Assembly (NCBI RefSeq): GCF_029961145.1
Contig: NZ_JASBRG010000008.1
Coordinates: 85,465 to 149,464 of the forward strand
DNA length: 64,000 nucleotides
Reading direction: 5' to 3'
Source: Pinibacter soli
GTDB lineage: Bacteria; Bacteroidota; Bacteroidia; Chitinophagales; Chitinophagaceae
Shown here: positions 34,781 to 44,841 of the stretch, one piece after another
Position numbering within the stretch: position 1 is the stretch's first letter
Layout of the letters: the number at the start of each line of letters is the position of its first letter
Made by a program: the position numbers and the translations under genes
Notes under the pieces: generated by a model
Told to the model about the DNA's origin: nothing
Databases searched by the model: none
The model's input: the letters and a program-made list of their open reading frames with translations, nothing else

Positions 34781-37700
34781 ATGATGAGAATTATGAAGAA
34801 TGGGCTTCTTCGTGTTAATAACAGAAAGGCGTTGTTAGTTTTTAGCTTGTCATTTCTTTTATGTCTATCTCAGGCTTTATTTGCTCATCCTGAGCAGGAG
34901 TATAAAGTAACGATCGTTGCACGCAACATACCTATTTCCAAAGTATTTAAAGAAATACAGAAACAAACGGGGTTGTATGCATTTTACAACAATGATCTGC
35001 TGAACGACAGGGAAATGATCAGCGTAGATATTAAAGGCATGCAGATTGAAAATGCCATGAAGGTTATTTTGAAAGGAAAAAATTTGTCTTTCACCATAAC
35101 TGGAAGCAACATCATTATCTCAAAAGACAAAAGCATTGCACCCATTGAACATTTGATTGTGTCGGAAGAACATTCAACCGACACAATCATTCTTAAAAAA
35201 ATTGCCGGAAAGGTTACAAGCGCTGAAGACAATTCTCCGCTTTCTTTTGCGTCAGTAACAATCCTTCATTCCAAAAGAGGAACCAACACAAATAATCTTG
35301 GTGAGTTTACGCTGGAAGTAAAGCCCGGCGACACTTTGCGTGTAAGCTACGCCGGCAAGGCTAGCAAAACAATTGCTGTAAGTCGCCAATCTTATTTCAA
35401 CATTTCACTTGTTACAGCTGATGAAACGCTGGCTCCTGAGGTTGTAGTAACAGGGTTTCAAAAAATTGATAAAAGAAAATTTACAGGCTCTGCAGCCAAA
35501 GTAAAAATGGATGACATCAAACAGGAAGGCGTTATGGATGTTGCAAGAATGCTTGAAGGTCGTGTTGCAGGGGTAACTGTAGAAAACGTATCCGGTACCT
35601 TTGGTACAGCTCCGAAGATTCGTATCCGCGGAGCTACCTCTATTAATGGCTCTAATAAACCTCTATGGGTGGTTGATGGCATCGTGCTGGAAGACATCGT
35701 GAATGTCACAAACGATCAGCTTTCCAGCGGTGATGCCACAACCATGTTGGGCTCTTCTGTTGCAGGCATCAATACCAATGATATTGAATCGTTGGACATC
35801 CTTAGAGATGCGTCTGCTACTGCGTTGTATGGCGCACGTGCGATGAACGGAGTAATCGTTATCACAACGAAGAAAGGTAAATCTGGGAAAACACAGATCA
35901 ACTACAGTGGCACATTCTCCAGCATTTTAAAACCCAATTACAACAAGTTCAACATCATGAACTCTGCTCAGCAAATGAGCGTAGATCTTGAGTTGGCGCA
36001 AAAAGGCTGGTTGAATTTTTCTGATGTATCGCGCAATTCAACTGGAGGTGTGTTTGCAAAAGCCGCAGATCTTGTGAGCAAATGGGATAAAACAGAAGGC
36101 AAGTTTGGTTTGGACAATAATGTTGATAGTCTCGCAGAATTTTACAGACGCTATGGTTTGGCAAATACAGATTGGTTCGATGTTTTGTTTAGAAATTCAT
36201 TTGCGCAGGAGCACAACCTTAGCTTATCGTTTGGTACAGATAAATCACAATCGTATTTCTCTACCAACTTTTACCAGGACAATGGCTGGACGATCGGTGA
36301 TCGTGTTAACCGCTATACTGCTAACTTTCACAATACATACAATGCAAGCGATTGCTTAACACTGGGCTTCTTGACCAATGCGTCTTACAGACAGCAAATG
36401 GCTCCAGGTACGGTTGACAGAACGAGCAATAAAGTGAGCGGTGGTTTCGATAGAGATTTTGATATCAATCCATTCAACTATGCTTTGACCACCAGCCGCA
36501 TTATTACTCCATATGATGAAAATGGTAACCTTGAATATTTCAGAAGAAATTTTGCTCCATTCAATATTGTAAATGAATTGCAAAACAACACGCTGGATGT
36601 AAACGTGCTGGATGCAAAATTACAAGGCGATCTGGGCTACAAAATTTCAAAAGATTTAAAGTTTGATTTTACCGGGGCGATCCGTTTGGTGCAATCTTCA
36701 CTGGAGCACCAGATCACTGAAAATTCAAACATGGCGCAGGCTTACCGCGCTGCGGATAATTCTTTTATCAGAGAGAACAACAAATTCCTATACCGCGATC
36801 CTGAGCATCCAGATGATGAGCCGCAAGTGGTTTTGCCAAAGGGTGGTTTTTACAACCGTACAGACAACAGGATGCTGAACTGGAGCATTAGAAATCTATT
36901 GACCTACACCAAAGATTTCAACCGCAATAACTCTTTGAATTTAATGGGCGGTATGGAGATCAAGGCTACAGACAGACGTGTTTCCAATAATACAGGATAC
37001 GGTTATCAATACAACAGCGGTGGTATTCCATTTGTTGATTACAGAGCGCTGAAACAATTGCTGGAAGCCAACTTTAACTACTATGGCCTTGCAAATACAC
37101 GTGACCGCTTTGTGGCATTCTTTGGAAACGGTAGCTATACTTATAAAGGTCGTTACACATTGAACGGAACAGTGAGAGAAGATGGTTCCAATGGCCTTGG
37201 TAAATCAACCCAATCAAGATGGTTGCCAACATGGACGGTAGGTGGCGGATGGAATGTCTTTAATGAGCCGCTTATCCACGATTTCCTTGCAAACAATAAA
37301 GTTAACCGCGTTAACCTTAGAGGTAGCTACGGTTTGAGTGCAGACTTCGGTCCGGCGAATAACTCTTCTGTTATTCTGAGCATGGAAACAACTAAAAGAC
37401 CAACACTTCCAGAGCAGGAGTCAGGCATGGATCTCGTGAGTTTAGAGAACAAAGATCTTACATGGGAGAAAAAATATGAAGGGAACGTTGGGATTGATTT
37501 AGGTTTCTTCAAAGACAGATTAACATTGGTTACCGATGTATACAGAAGAAACAGCTTTGATCTTATCAGCCTTATCCCTACGGCAGGTGTAGGCGGACAA
37601 GTGTATAAAGCTGCAAACTATGCTGACATGGAATCTCACGGTGTGGAGTTTACATTGGGAGGTAAGATCATTGTGCAAAAAGCATTTACATGGGGCGCGA

Positions 37701-38464
37701 ACCTTACGTTTGGATACAACATCACAAAAATTACCAATATCAAAAGTTTGAGCCAGATTGCAGATTTGGTAGCTCCACAAGGTGGTTCTTCTCTTGGTTA
37801 TCCTGTGCGTGCTATTTTCTCTATACCATTTAAAGGATTGGATCATTACAGTGGCGTTCCGTTGTTTACAGACCAAACCGGTAACACAAACACAGATGTG
37901 TTCCTGCAAAGCAGCAACACAAGCAATCTTAAATATGAAGGCTCAGCAGATCCTTTATACACGGGCGGTTTGTCAAACATATTCACTTACAAAAGCCTTT
38001 CATTGAATATTCTGTTCGTTTACCAGGCTGGTAACAAGGTGCGTTTATCGCCAGTGTTTGGTGCCTCCTACAGCGACATGAATGCAATGCCAAAAGATTT
38101 CATCAATCGTTGGGAAGCGCCGGGCGATGAAACGAAAACAACTATTCCATCCATCAGTGATTCGCGTGTTGTGTATTTCCTTGGAAGTTCATCACCATAC
38201 GGCAACTACAATTATTCCGATGTGCGAGTAGCGAGAGGAAGCTTTGTGAGATTGAAAACAGTGGCACTGACATATTCTTTGCCGGGACACCTTACAAAAT
38301 CAATCGGCATCAACAACTCATCATTAACATTTACGGGTAACAACCTTTGGTTAATGTTTGCCGACAAGAAGCTGAAAGGACAAGACCCTGAGTTTGCTAA
38401 CTCTGGTGGTGTAGGATCTCCGGTGTTTACACAGCTTTCACTAGCATTAAAAATTGGGTTCTAA
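34781..38464 (+). CDS. SusC/RagA-family TonB-dependent outer membrane transporter with STN domain
   Basis: The 1227-residue product has an N-terminal signal peptide (about residues 18-36). It is followed by an STN signalling domain (residues ~40-115, KVTIVARNIPISKVFKEIQ), a carboxypeptidase-like regulatory domain (~150-210), a plug (RMLEGRVAGVTVENV, IRIRGATSINGSNKPLWVVD) and a 22-strand-type barrel. With the SusD protein it should form a pedal-bin importer. The STN domain links it to the FecR/ECF pair upstream. No glycosidase gene is present, and the metallopeptidase in the operon suggests a peptide or protein ligand rather than a glycan. Confidence 0.94.
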   Translation: MMRIMKNGLLRVNNRKALLVFSLSFLLCLSQALFAHPEQEYKVTIVARNIPISKVFKEIQKQTGLYAFYNNDLLNDREMISVDIKGMQIENAMKVILKGKNLSFTITGSNIIISKDKSIAPIEHLIVSEEHSTDTIILKKIAGKVTSAEDNSPLSFASVTILHSKRGTNTNNLGEFTLEVKPGDTLRVSYAGKASKTIAVSRQSYFNISLVTADETLAPEVVVTGFQKIDKRKFTGSAAKVKMDDIKQEGVMDVARMLEGRVAGVTVENVSGTFGTAPKIRIRGATSINGSNKPLWVVDGIVLEDIVNVTNDQLSSGDATTMLGSSVAGINTNDIESLDILRDASATALYGARAMNGVIVITTKKGKSGKTQINYSGTFSSILKPNYNKFNIMNSAQQMSVDLELAQKGWLNFSDVSRNSTGGVFAKAADLVSKWDKTEGKFGLDNNVDSLAEFYRRYGLANTDWFDVLFRNSFAQEHNLSLSFGTDKSQSYFSTNFYQDNGWTIGDRVNRYTANFHNTYNASDCLTLGFLTNASYRQQMAPGTVDRTSNKVSGGFDRDFDINPFNYALTTSRIITPYDENGNLEYFRRNFAPFNIVNELQNNTLDVNVLDAKLQGDLGYKISKDLKFDFTGAIRLVQSSLEHQITENSNMAQAYRAADNSFIRENNKFLYRDPEHPDDEPQVVLPKGGFYNRTDNRMLNWSIRNLLTYTKDFNRNNSLNLMGGMEIKATDRRVSNNTGYGYQYNSGGIPFVDYRALKQLLEANFNYYGLANTRDRFVAFFGNGSYTYKGRYTLNGTVREDGSNGLGKSTQSRWLPTWTVGGGWNVFNEPLIHDFLANNKVNRVNLRGSYGLSADFGPANNSSVILSMETTKRPTLPEQESGMDLVSLENKDLTWEKKYEGNVGIDLGFFKDRLTLVTDVYRRNSFDLISLIPTAGVGGQVYKAANYADMESHGVEFTLGGKIIVQKAFTWGANLTFGYNITKITNIKSLSQIADLVAPQGGSSLGYPVRAIFSIPFKGLDHYSGVPLFTDQTGNTNTDVFLQSSNTSNLKYEGSADPLYTGGLSNIFTYKSLSLNILFVYQAGNKVRLSPVFGASYSDMNAMPKDFINRWEAPGDETKTTIPSISDSRVVYFLGSSSPYGNYNYSDVRVARGSFVRLKTVALTYSLPGHLTKSIGINNSSLTFTGNNLWLMFADKKLKGQDPEFANSGGVGSPVFTQLSLALKIGF

Positions 38465-38551
38465 AAATAAATTGTTGCCAGTTGCCGGTTACCAGTTGCC
38501 GGCAACAGGCAATTTGATAACTGGTGAAATGAATTTTTGATAATAACGAGC

Positions 38552-40066
38552 ATGAAAAAGTCTATAAATATTGCGCTTATCGTGTTGAGTGTTGTTGGGT
38601 TATTCGGTTGTAAAAAGTTTTTATCTGAACTGCCTGATAACCGTGTGGATATGGACAATCCATCAAACATCACGGTTGATAACATTTCAGCGATATTGGT
38701 AAATGCTTATCCAAAAGCCAACTACATGGGCTTTTGCGAAGCAATGTCTGATAACGTAGATGACAAGCTGGGCGGCAGTTTGGTGTTGTCAAATTTTTAT
38801 CCGTATCAGTATGCAGATGCGAATAACAACCATACTCAGGATATGCCCACGACTTATTGGGATGAGAGTTACAAAGCAATCGCTTTGTGTAACCAGGCTT
38901 TAGAAGCAATTGGCAAGGCAACGAATCCTAAAGTTTTAAACGCACAAAAAGGAGAAGCATTGGTGGCAAGAGCATATGCTCACTTTATGTTGGTGAACCT
39001 TTTCGCAAAAACATATGACCCGGCAACAGCGAGTACAGATCCGGGGATTCCTTACGTAACAAAACCTGAAACGGTTGTATTTGGTCAATACACCAGAGGC
39101 ACGGTTGCTTCTACGTACGACTCCATCAGAAATGATTTGCTGACGGGTATGTCGTTGATAAGTGATGATTCTTATACCGTTCCTAAATATCATTTTACAA
39201 AAGCAGCGACAAATGCATTTGCTACGCGTTTCTATTTGTATAAGCAACAGTATGACAGCGCCGTGGTTTTTGCATCGAAAGTTTTCCCGAGCGGTGACTT
39301 TGCTTCCAATATGCGTCCGTGGTTAACAACGTACAGAACGCTTACTTATTATGCGCTTCAGCAACAGTATACACAGATCGATCAAAAGGCAAACCTATTA
39401 TTGGTAGAAACATTGTCTAACTGGGCGAACGGTTTTTATGGCTATCGTTTTGGTTTCACCTCTGCATTGCAAACTTCAATTTTAGGTAAAAATGTTGCCA
39501 ATGGTACCTATGCTTACATGGTGTATGGAAATGCACAAGTGCTTAATATTCCAAAGTTCTATCCGCATTTTGTTCAGGGTGGCTTGAATGCCAACACAGG
39601 TTACTATTATACCACCATTCCATTGTTTACAACAGAAGAAGTATTGCTTAACAGGGCAGAAGCGTATGCAAAGCAACAGAAGTATGGTCTTGCTTTGGCA
39701 GATCTTAACACGTTTGCAAGCCAGCGCATTTTCAATGGTTACGACGCCAATGGAAATATTATTCCTTACGATCCTGCAAAGAATACTATCACTATCGATT
39801 CAGTAAATAAATATTATACAACCGGCGATCTTCAAACAAAAGTTATCAATGCTGTTTTGGATTTCAAACGTGCAGAGTTTCTTTTCGAAGGTTCTAGGTG
39901 GTTTGATATTCTTCGCTATAAGAAAGAAGTGAAGCATAAATACATGGTAAGCAACAATGCATCCGATTCTACGGTATTAAAAGTAGATGATAAACGCAGA
40001 TTGATTCAATTGCCGGATGCCGCAGCGTTGTCTGGTTTGGCACTAAACCCAAGAGACTCATCTTAA
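38552..40066 (+). CDS. SusD/RagB-family outer membrane nutrient-binding lipoprotein
   Basis: From MKKSINIALIVLSVVGLFGCKK the product is 504 residues with a lipobox Cys near residue 20. Typical SusD features are present: an N-terminal TPR-like scaffold (EALVARAYAHFMLVNLFA) and a C-terminal RAEFLFEGSRWFDILRYK motif. It is the lid partner of the preceding SusC. The upstream Met at 38537 would break the signal sequence. The gap to the SusC gene is 87 bases. Confidence 0.94.
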   Translation: MKKSINIALIVLSVVGLFGCKKFLSELPDNRVDMDNPSNITVDNISAILVNAYPKANYMGFCEAMSDNVDDKLGGSLVLSNFYPYQYADANNNHTQDMPTTYWDESYKAIALCNQALEAIGKATNPKVLNAQKGEALVARAYAHFMLVNLFAKTYDPATASTDPGIPYVTKPETVVFGQYTRGTVASTYDSIRNDLLTGMSLISDDSYTVPKYHFTKAATNAFATRFYLYKQQYDSAVVFASKVFPSGDFASNMRPWLTTYRTLTYYALQQQYTQIDQKANLLLVETLSNWANGFYGYRFGFTSALQTSILGKNVANGTYAYMVYGNAQVLNIPKFYPHFVQGGLNANTGYYYTTIPLFTTEEVLLNRAEAYAKQQKYGLALADLNTFASQRIFNGYDANGNIIPYDPAKNTITIDSVNKYYTTGDLQTKVINAVLDFKRAEFLFEGSRWFDILRYKKEVKHKYMVSNNASDSTVLKVDDKRRLIQLPDAAALSGLALNPRDSS

Positions 40067-40210
40067 CGGAAAGTGTTTGTTTCCCAAAAATATTTTGAAA
40101 GAATAGAAAACAAAATTTTCACAACGCAAAGATGAAGTAAAAGTTGAATGACCAAGAAACATCTGCGTAAATCTGCTCAATCAGCGTCATCTGCGTGCCA
40201 TCAAAAAAAT

Positions 40211-41062
40211 ATGAAACTGAATAGAATAATAACATTGTTAATGCTGGTGATCATGGCCGTTTCTTGCGGCAAGAAAGAGGATCTTGCATCTGAGCTTCCT
40301 CCTATTAAAACACCGGACGAGCAACCTTTGCCACAAGATATCTGGATCAGGGATTCGCTGACCATTCCTTACAACATTGCTGTAAAATACAAATGGGATG
40401 CGTTGGAACTTGATCTGTATAAAACACTCGTTCCTCCTTACGAATCGCAGATTGTACCATCATTAAAAATCGTAAAACAGGTTTGGATTGATACCTACGT
40501 TGCACAAGCAGGAAATGATTTCTTCAAATCGCTTTGTCCAAAACAATTCTTATTGGTGGGCAGTGCTAATTATGAAACAGATGGCAGTGTAATTCTTGGT
40601 ACAGCGGAAGCAGGACGTAAAGTGGTTTTGTACAACATCAATAATCTTACAACAACAAAGCCTGCAACAGTAACAAAACTGATGCATGTTATTGAGCACG
40701 AGTTTACGCACATCCTGCATATGAATGTAAGATACCCTACAGAGTTTAAAACATTGACACCGGTTTATACCAGCACGTGGACAAACTTCACTGCGGATCA
40801 GGCGAACGCACAAGGGTTCATTACACCGTATGCCATGAACTCTTCCGACGAAGATTTTGCAGAAATGGTTTCTACAATGGTAACTACCAGCAAACAGGAA
40901 TGGGATCGTATGATCAATGGCATTACATCGCCAACCGGCCGTGCTGCATTAAGAGCAAAAGAAAACATTGTAGTAAACTATTTCAACGATATCTACAATA
41001 TCGACTTCTACGCTTTGCAAGCGAGAACGGTAGAGGCAATACAATACGTAACATCACATTAA
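40211..41062 (+). CDS. Putative zinc metallopeptidase lipoprotein of SusCD loci
   Basis: From MKLNRIITLLMLVIMAVSCGKK the product is 283 residues with a lipobox Cys19. A zinc-binding HEFTH (HEXXH) motif lies at about residues 163-167, followed ~65 residues later by SSDEDFAEMVSTMV, which could supply a third ligand. This family is frequently found directly behind SusD and before DUF4302 genes. The likely role is trimming of a protein or peptide substrate at the cell surface. The gap before it holds a half-copy of the ctgcgtaaatctg hairpin family. The longer frame from 40148 is that repeat translated. Confidence 0.85.
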   Translation: MKLNRIITLLMLVIMAVSCGKKEDLASELPPIKTPDEQPLPQDIWIRDSLTIPYNIAVKYKWDALELDLYKTLVPPYESQIVPSLKIVKQVWIDTYVAQAGNDFFKSLCPKQFLLVGSANYETDGSVILGTAEAGRKVVLYNINNLTTTKPATVTKLMHVIEHEFTHILHMNVRYPTEFKTLTPVYTSTWTNFTADQANAQGFITPYAMNSSDEDFAEMVSTMVTTSKQEWDRMINGITSPTGRAALRAKENIVVNYFNDIYNIDFYALQARTVEAIQYVTSH

Positions 41063-41122
41063 TACAAACAAAAAAATTTAAGGTTTGAAATCGTTATTCA
41101 AATCTCAAATCTAGATCTCAAT

Positions 41123-42481
41123 ATGAAGCTAACCAATTCTATATTATACGTCGTCGTAGCACTGATGTTGTTCAGCGGTTGTAAAAAAGATTATGACAAA
41201 TCTGTTTTTGAGCAGCTTCCGCAGGAGCGTTCTGCAGAAATGTTGAAAGATTATAAAACGATACTTACGTCTGCTCCTTATGGATGGCAGGCATATGTAT
41301 ATCCGGGCTCTGGTAATCTTGCCAGCACCTTTTTGTTCAAATTCGATAGTACGAACAGAGTGATCACCAATTGTGATTTGGCTGGCTCGACTATTACCAC
41401 GCCGGTGGAAAGCAGTTACAGTTTACGTGCATTGCAAATGACCACATTGGTCTTTGATACCTATTCTTATTTGCACTTACTCGCAGATCCTGATCCAAAT
41501 GTAATCGGTGGAACTTCAGGACAGGGATTGTATTCAGACTATGAATTTTATTTCATGAAAGTCTCTGATAATAAAGACACGATTTGGATGGAAGGCGCAC
41601 AAAAAGGCATGCCTTTAACATTGGTAAAGGTCACAGATGATAACAGAGGCGATGTAGAACAAGGATTTGATCAGGATGGCGGAAAGAAGATGGCGGACAT
41701 GCAAACCCGTATACAATCCTATTTGCCGCAGGCTATGTTCTTTAACATGAAAATGCAGGATGGTAAACAAATGAGTCTGAGTTACGCCGGTGGAAGTGCA
41801 ATGTACTTCCGCTATCAGAACGATACAACGGGCAAATTAGTGAACCAGGGAACGCTATTCAGCTATACTGCAAAAGGCATTCACTTCCGCGATACGATCT
41901 GGTATAAAAAATATCCGTTTACAGATTTGATCTGGAACCAGGGAACAAACAATGGTTTCTACATTGATGGCATTTATAACAACTCACAAATATCAAACAC
42001 GCCAGACTTCCCATTGTCTGCATTGTTTGGAAATGGATTTACAGGATTGTTTCAGCCATCAGGCTATCCTGACCAAAGCGCTACTGCTATTTCAACTTCT
42101 TATAAAAACCTGATCAAAACAATAAATGATTCGGTTAACGGGAGAGGCTACACTTTCCGTGAAATGGATTATTTATTCAGCCCGTCAAAAAAAGAAATGA
42201 CCATTTACGTGTCGTTAGGAAAAGGTGGCCAGGCTTTCTACGGAACATACACTTACAACTTCGCGCTTGCAAATGACGGGAAGACATACACGTTTACTTA
42301 TCTAAAGCAGGATCCAGGAGGAGAGAACCTTCGATATGCAATGAATCCTCTGCTTAAATATTTTGAAAGTGGAAGCAAACAGTTAACGCTGGATTATTAT
42401 CAATCGCCTTCATACGGCATGCTGGGACAGTTTAAAAGTCTCGATGATCCAAATTTCTTTTTTGTAGTAATACCATTCTAA
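41123..42481 (+). CDS. DUF4302 domain lipoprotein
   Basis: The 452-residue product has a lipobox signal (MKLTNSILYVVVALMLFSGCKKD). The DUF4302 start is recognisable by LPQERSAEMLKDYKTILTSA followed by PYGWQAYVYPGSG. DUF4302 genes usually accompany SusCD and the HEXXH lipoprotein, as here. The function is unknown. Surface exposure and ligand binding are inferences from context. Tight spacing (60 bases) indicates an operon. Confidence 0.87.
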   Translation: MKLTNSILYVVVALMLFSGCKKDYDKSVFEQLPQERSAEMLKDYKTILTSAPYGWQAYVYPGSGNLASTFLFKFDSTNRVITNCDLAGSTITTPVESSYSLRALQMTTLVFDTYSYLHLLADPDPNVIGGTSGQGLYSDYEFYFMKVSDNKDTIWMEGAQKGMPLTLVKVTDDNRGDVEQGFDQDGGKKMADMQTRIQSYLPQAMFFNMKMQDGKQMSLSYAGGSAMYFRYQNDTTGKLVNQGTLFSYTAKGIHFRDTIWYKKYPFTDLIWNQGTNNGFYIDGIYNNSQISNTPDFPLSALFGNGFTGLFQPSGYPDQSATAISTSYKNLIKTINDSVNGRGYTFREMDYLFSPSKKEMTIYVSLGKGGQAFYGTYTYNFALANDGKTYTFTYLKQDPGGENLRYAMNPLLKYFESGSKQLTLDYYQSPSYGMLGQFKSLDDPNFFFVVIPF

Positions 42482-42542
42482 AAAGTTGCAGATGATCGAC
42501 GCGGAAATGTTTCGGTCATCTGTTCTAAATAAAATATTTTAA

Positions 42543-44819
42543 ATGAAACTGAAGAATCTGTTTATAGTTGGTGCTGTTGCAATGTTGTTGTTTGTTGAAA
42601 AAGCAACGGCACAGTGGACAAGTGAAGCTTCAATTAATACACAAACGACCCTGGCGCCACTATCCCTTACAGACAAGCCCGATATTGCTTCATCGCAAAA
42701 GGACGGTAGCTTTTTTGTTCGCTGGGTGCAAACTGATCCGCAGGGCAGGTATGGTTATGCAATGTTTGTGCAAAAAATAGATAAAAAAGGAAACAGGCTT
42801 TGGGGTGATATAGGAATAAAGATAGACACACTGGTAGGTTCCGCAAGATATAGAGATGGAATGACTGTTGACAAAAACGGTAACCTGATTGTTGCAACAC
42901 AAAATGCCCGGGTTAGTCAATACAGACAATTTCCTGTTATTTATAAAATTGATGGAACAACGGGACAAATGGTCTGGGCCACCAAAATTGACTCAGCTGC
43001 AGCAAACGACTATCAGGCGCTTTCACCCACCGTAGCGGTTACTAATTCAAATGATATAATAGTAACCTGGAACCATGGCATCTTGGTAGGGCAAAGCACA
43101 CGTGATGGAGTGTACATGCAAAAAATAAGTGGTGCCGATGGTAGCTTTATGTGGCCGTCACGCATTGTTATCCAGGATAACATTGCTATGATGAGCTTAT
43201 TTCCCCAGCCGATAGTTATAAGCAACAGCAGCTTTATAGTTACCTGGGAACATAGACCTGCAGGCAGTGCCGGATCAACACCGTTTAACCTTGCGGCCCA
43301 AAAATACAAAATAGCAGATGGTGCAAGCGTGTGGAGCACAGCTACAGAACTCTCTCCCAACAATCCAACCGTACCCGGTGGCCCATCAAAGTATTATAAC
43401 GATAACCGAGGTGGGGTCATTGTAAGTTATATGAAAGGCGGTTCCAGAGGCGGAGAGATCTATGCACAAAGAATTGATACAGCAACTGGTGCAAATAAAT
43501 GGGGAGCGGATTCAAAACTTGTTGCAAAAAATACGCTTGGCTCAACCAGCAGTGATGCAGGTACCGCTTACGATACTGTAACAAATAAATTGTGGTTTGC
43601 AGTTATGGACGATGTGCCCAATGGGGGACTAAATGGGAATAAAGTCTATCTCCAGGGTTTAGATTTAAGCGGTAAACTGTTATATGGCGACAGTTCCACG
43701 GGCCCTGAAATATTACCATTAAGTAATGGATCGGCCCAGACCTATCCGCAAGCCATAGGCATGAGAAATACGGGTGATGGCTTGATAGTGGTATATGCAG
43801 AAGGAGTGCAACCGGCAAGAACTTCAGTAAAAGCGATAAAAGTAGATTATACGGCCAAAAGAGCATGGACAATGGGAGATTCTATTATCACCGTGTCCAC
43901 AGTTAATGGAATTGCCAGCGGGGTGCTCAGCGATTATATGCCGGCAGATAGTCAGTTGGTTATTGCAATGGCAACAAGCAAAACATCTGCAAACTTTCAG
44001 CTTGTTCAAAATATTAAAAACAGCAAGGTTACAGGCGGTACGCTAGGCAACGGTACATTAAGACAAACGATAGATTTTGATACTGCCACATTATACATTA
44101 CTTATGGCGATGCAGTTCCTTTCCTTGGTGGTACTTCCAACACGGGCATATTACCGGAATACATTGTTGACAATACAGACATCGCTGTAGTTGATGATAA
44201 CAATAAAATTGACGTACTAACAGCAGGCACTTTTCATGTACGGGCTTATTTCCCCGGAACAGATGTATATGTTTCAAAAACAAGCTTGCCGAAAACAATT
44301 GTGGTAAGAAAAAGACAAATGACCATTATCGCCGAAAACAAATCCATCGAATATGGTCATGATATACCACAGTTAACAATGACGTTCCATGATTTTGTAA
44401 AGGGTGATGATGTAATGAGTTTTACAAAACTGCCAACCATCGTTACACCTGCCGTAGCAAAATCGCCAATAGGCATATACCCGATTACGCTACAAGGTGG
44501 TGTGTCTTCAAAATATGAACCCGTGTTGGTAAATGGAACATTCACTATTTATCCTGACAGAGGTTCGGATAAAGACAAACTGGAAGCATACTGCAGCAGC
44601 ACAAGCACATTGCAGGTTAATATCTATTCAACAACACAACAAAGCGGCGTATTGCAATTGATAGATATGTCGGGAAAAATGTTGTGGTCACAACAAGTAG
44701 AGGTGCCTAACTCAATTACAAATTTCCAGATTCCAATTTACACGTTGGCTCCGGCAGTGTACGTAGTAAGGTTTGCAGGAAAAACAACATTGCTGGACCA
44801 AAAAGTGAAAATTAAATAA
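42543..44819 (+). CDS. Secreted protein with MBG-like domains and type IX secretion C-terminal signal
   Basis: The 758-residue product has a signal peptide (MKLKNLFIVGAVAMLLFVEKATAQ). The first ~500 residues look like a beta-propeller-like repeat region (KIDKKGNRLWGD, KIDGTTGQMVWATKI, KISGADGSFMWPSRI). One MBG-like domain is seen at ~600-680 (IEYGHDIPQLTMTFHDFVKG). The last ~75 residues match a type A C-terminal sorting domain (LQLIDMSGKMLWSQQVEV, LAPAVYVVRFAGK). It is therefore probably exported by the type IX system to the cell surface. The ligand is unknown. Confidence 0.8.
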   Translation: MKLKNLFIVGAVAMLLFVEKATAQWTSEASINTQTTLAPLSLTDKPDIASSQKDGSFFVRWVQTDPQGRYGYAMFVQKIDKKGNRLWGDIGIKIDTLVGSARYRDGMTVDKNGNLIVATQNARVSQYRQFPVIYKIDGTTGQMVWATKIDSAAANDYQALSPTVAVTNSNDIIVTWNHGILVGQSTRDGVYMQKISGADGSFMWPSRIVIQDNIAMMSLFPQPIVISNSSFIVTWEHRPAGSAGSTPFNLAAQKYKIADGASVWSTATELSPNNPTVPGGPSKYYNDNRGGVIVSYMKGGSRGGEIYAQRIDTATGANKWGADSKLVAKNTLGSTSSDAGTAYDTVTNKLWFAVMDDVPNGGLNGNKVYLQGLDLSGKLLYGDSSTGPEILPLSNGSAQTYPQAIGMRNTGDGLIVVYAEGVQPARTSVKAIKVDYTAKRAWTMGDSIITVSTVNGIASGVLSDYMPADSQLVIAMATSKTSANFQLVQNIKNSKVTGGTLGNGTLRQTIDFDTATLYITYGDAVPFLGGTSNTGILPEYIVDNTDIAVVDDNNKIDVLTAGTFHVRAYFPGTDVYVSKTSLPKTIVVRKRQMTIIAENKSIEYGHDIPQLTMTFHDFVKGDDVMSFTKLPTIVTPAVAKSPIGIYPITLQGGVSSKYEPVLVNGTFTIYPDRGSDKDKLEAYCSSTSTLQVNIYSTTQQSGVLQLIDMSGKMLWSQQVEVPNSITNFQIPIYTLAPAVYVVRFAGKTTLLDQKVKIK

Positions 44820-44841
44820 GTCTATTTCTCAAGTATATTTT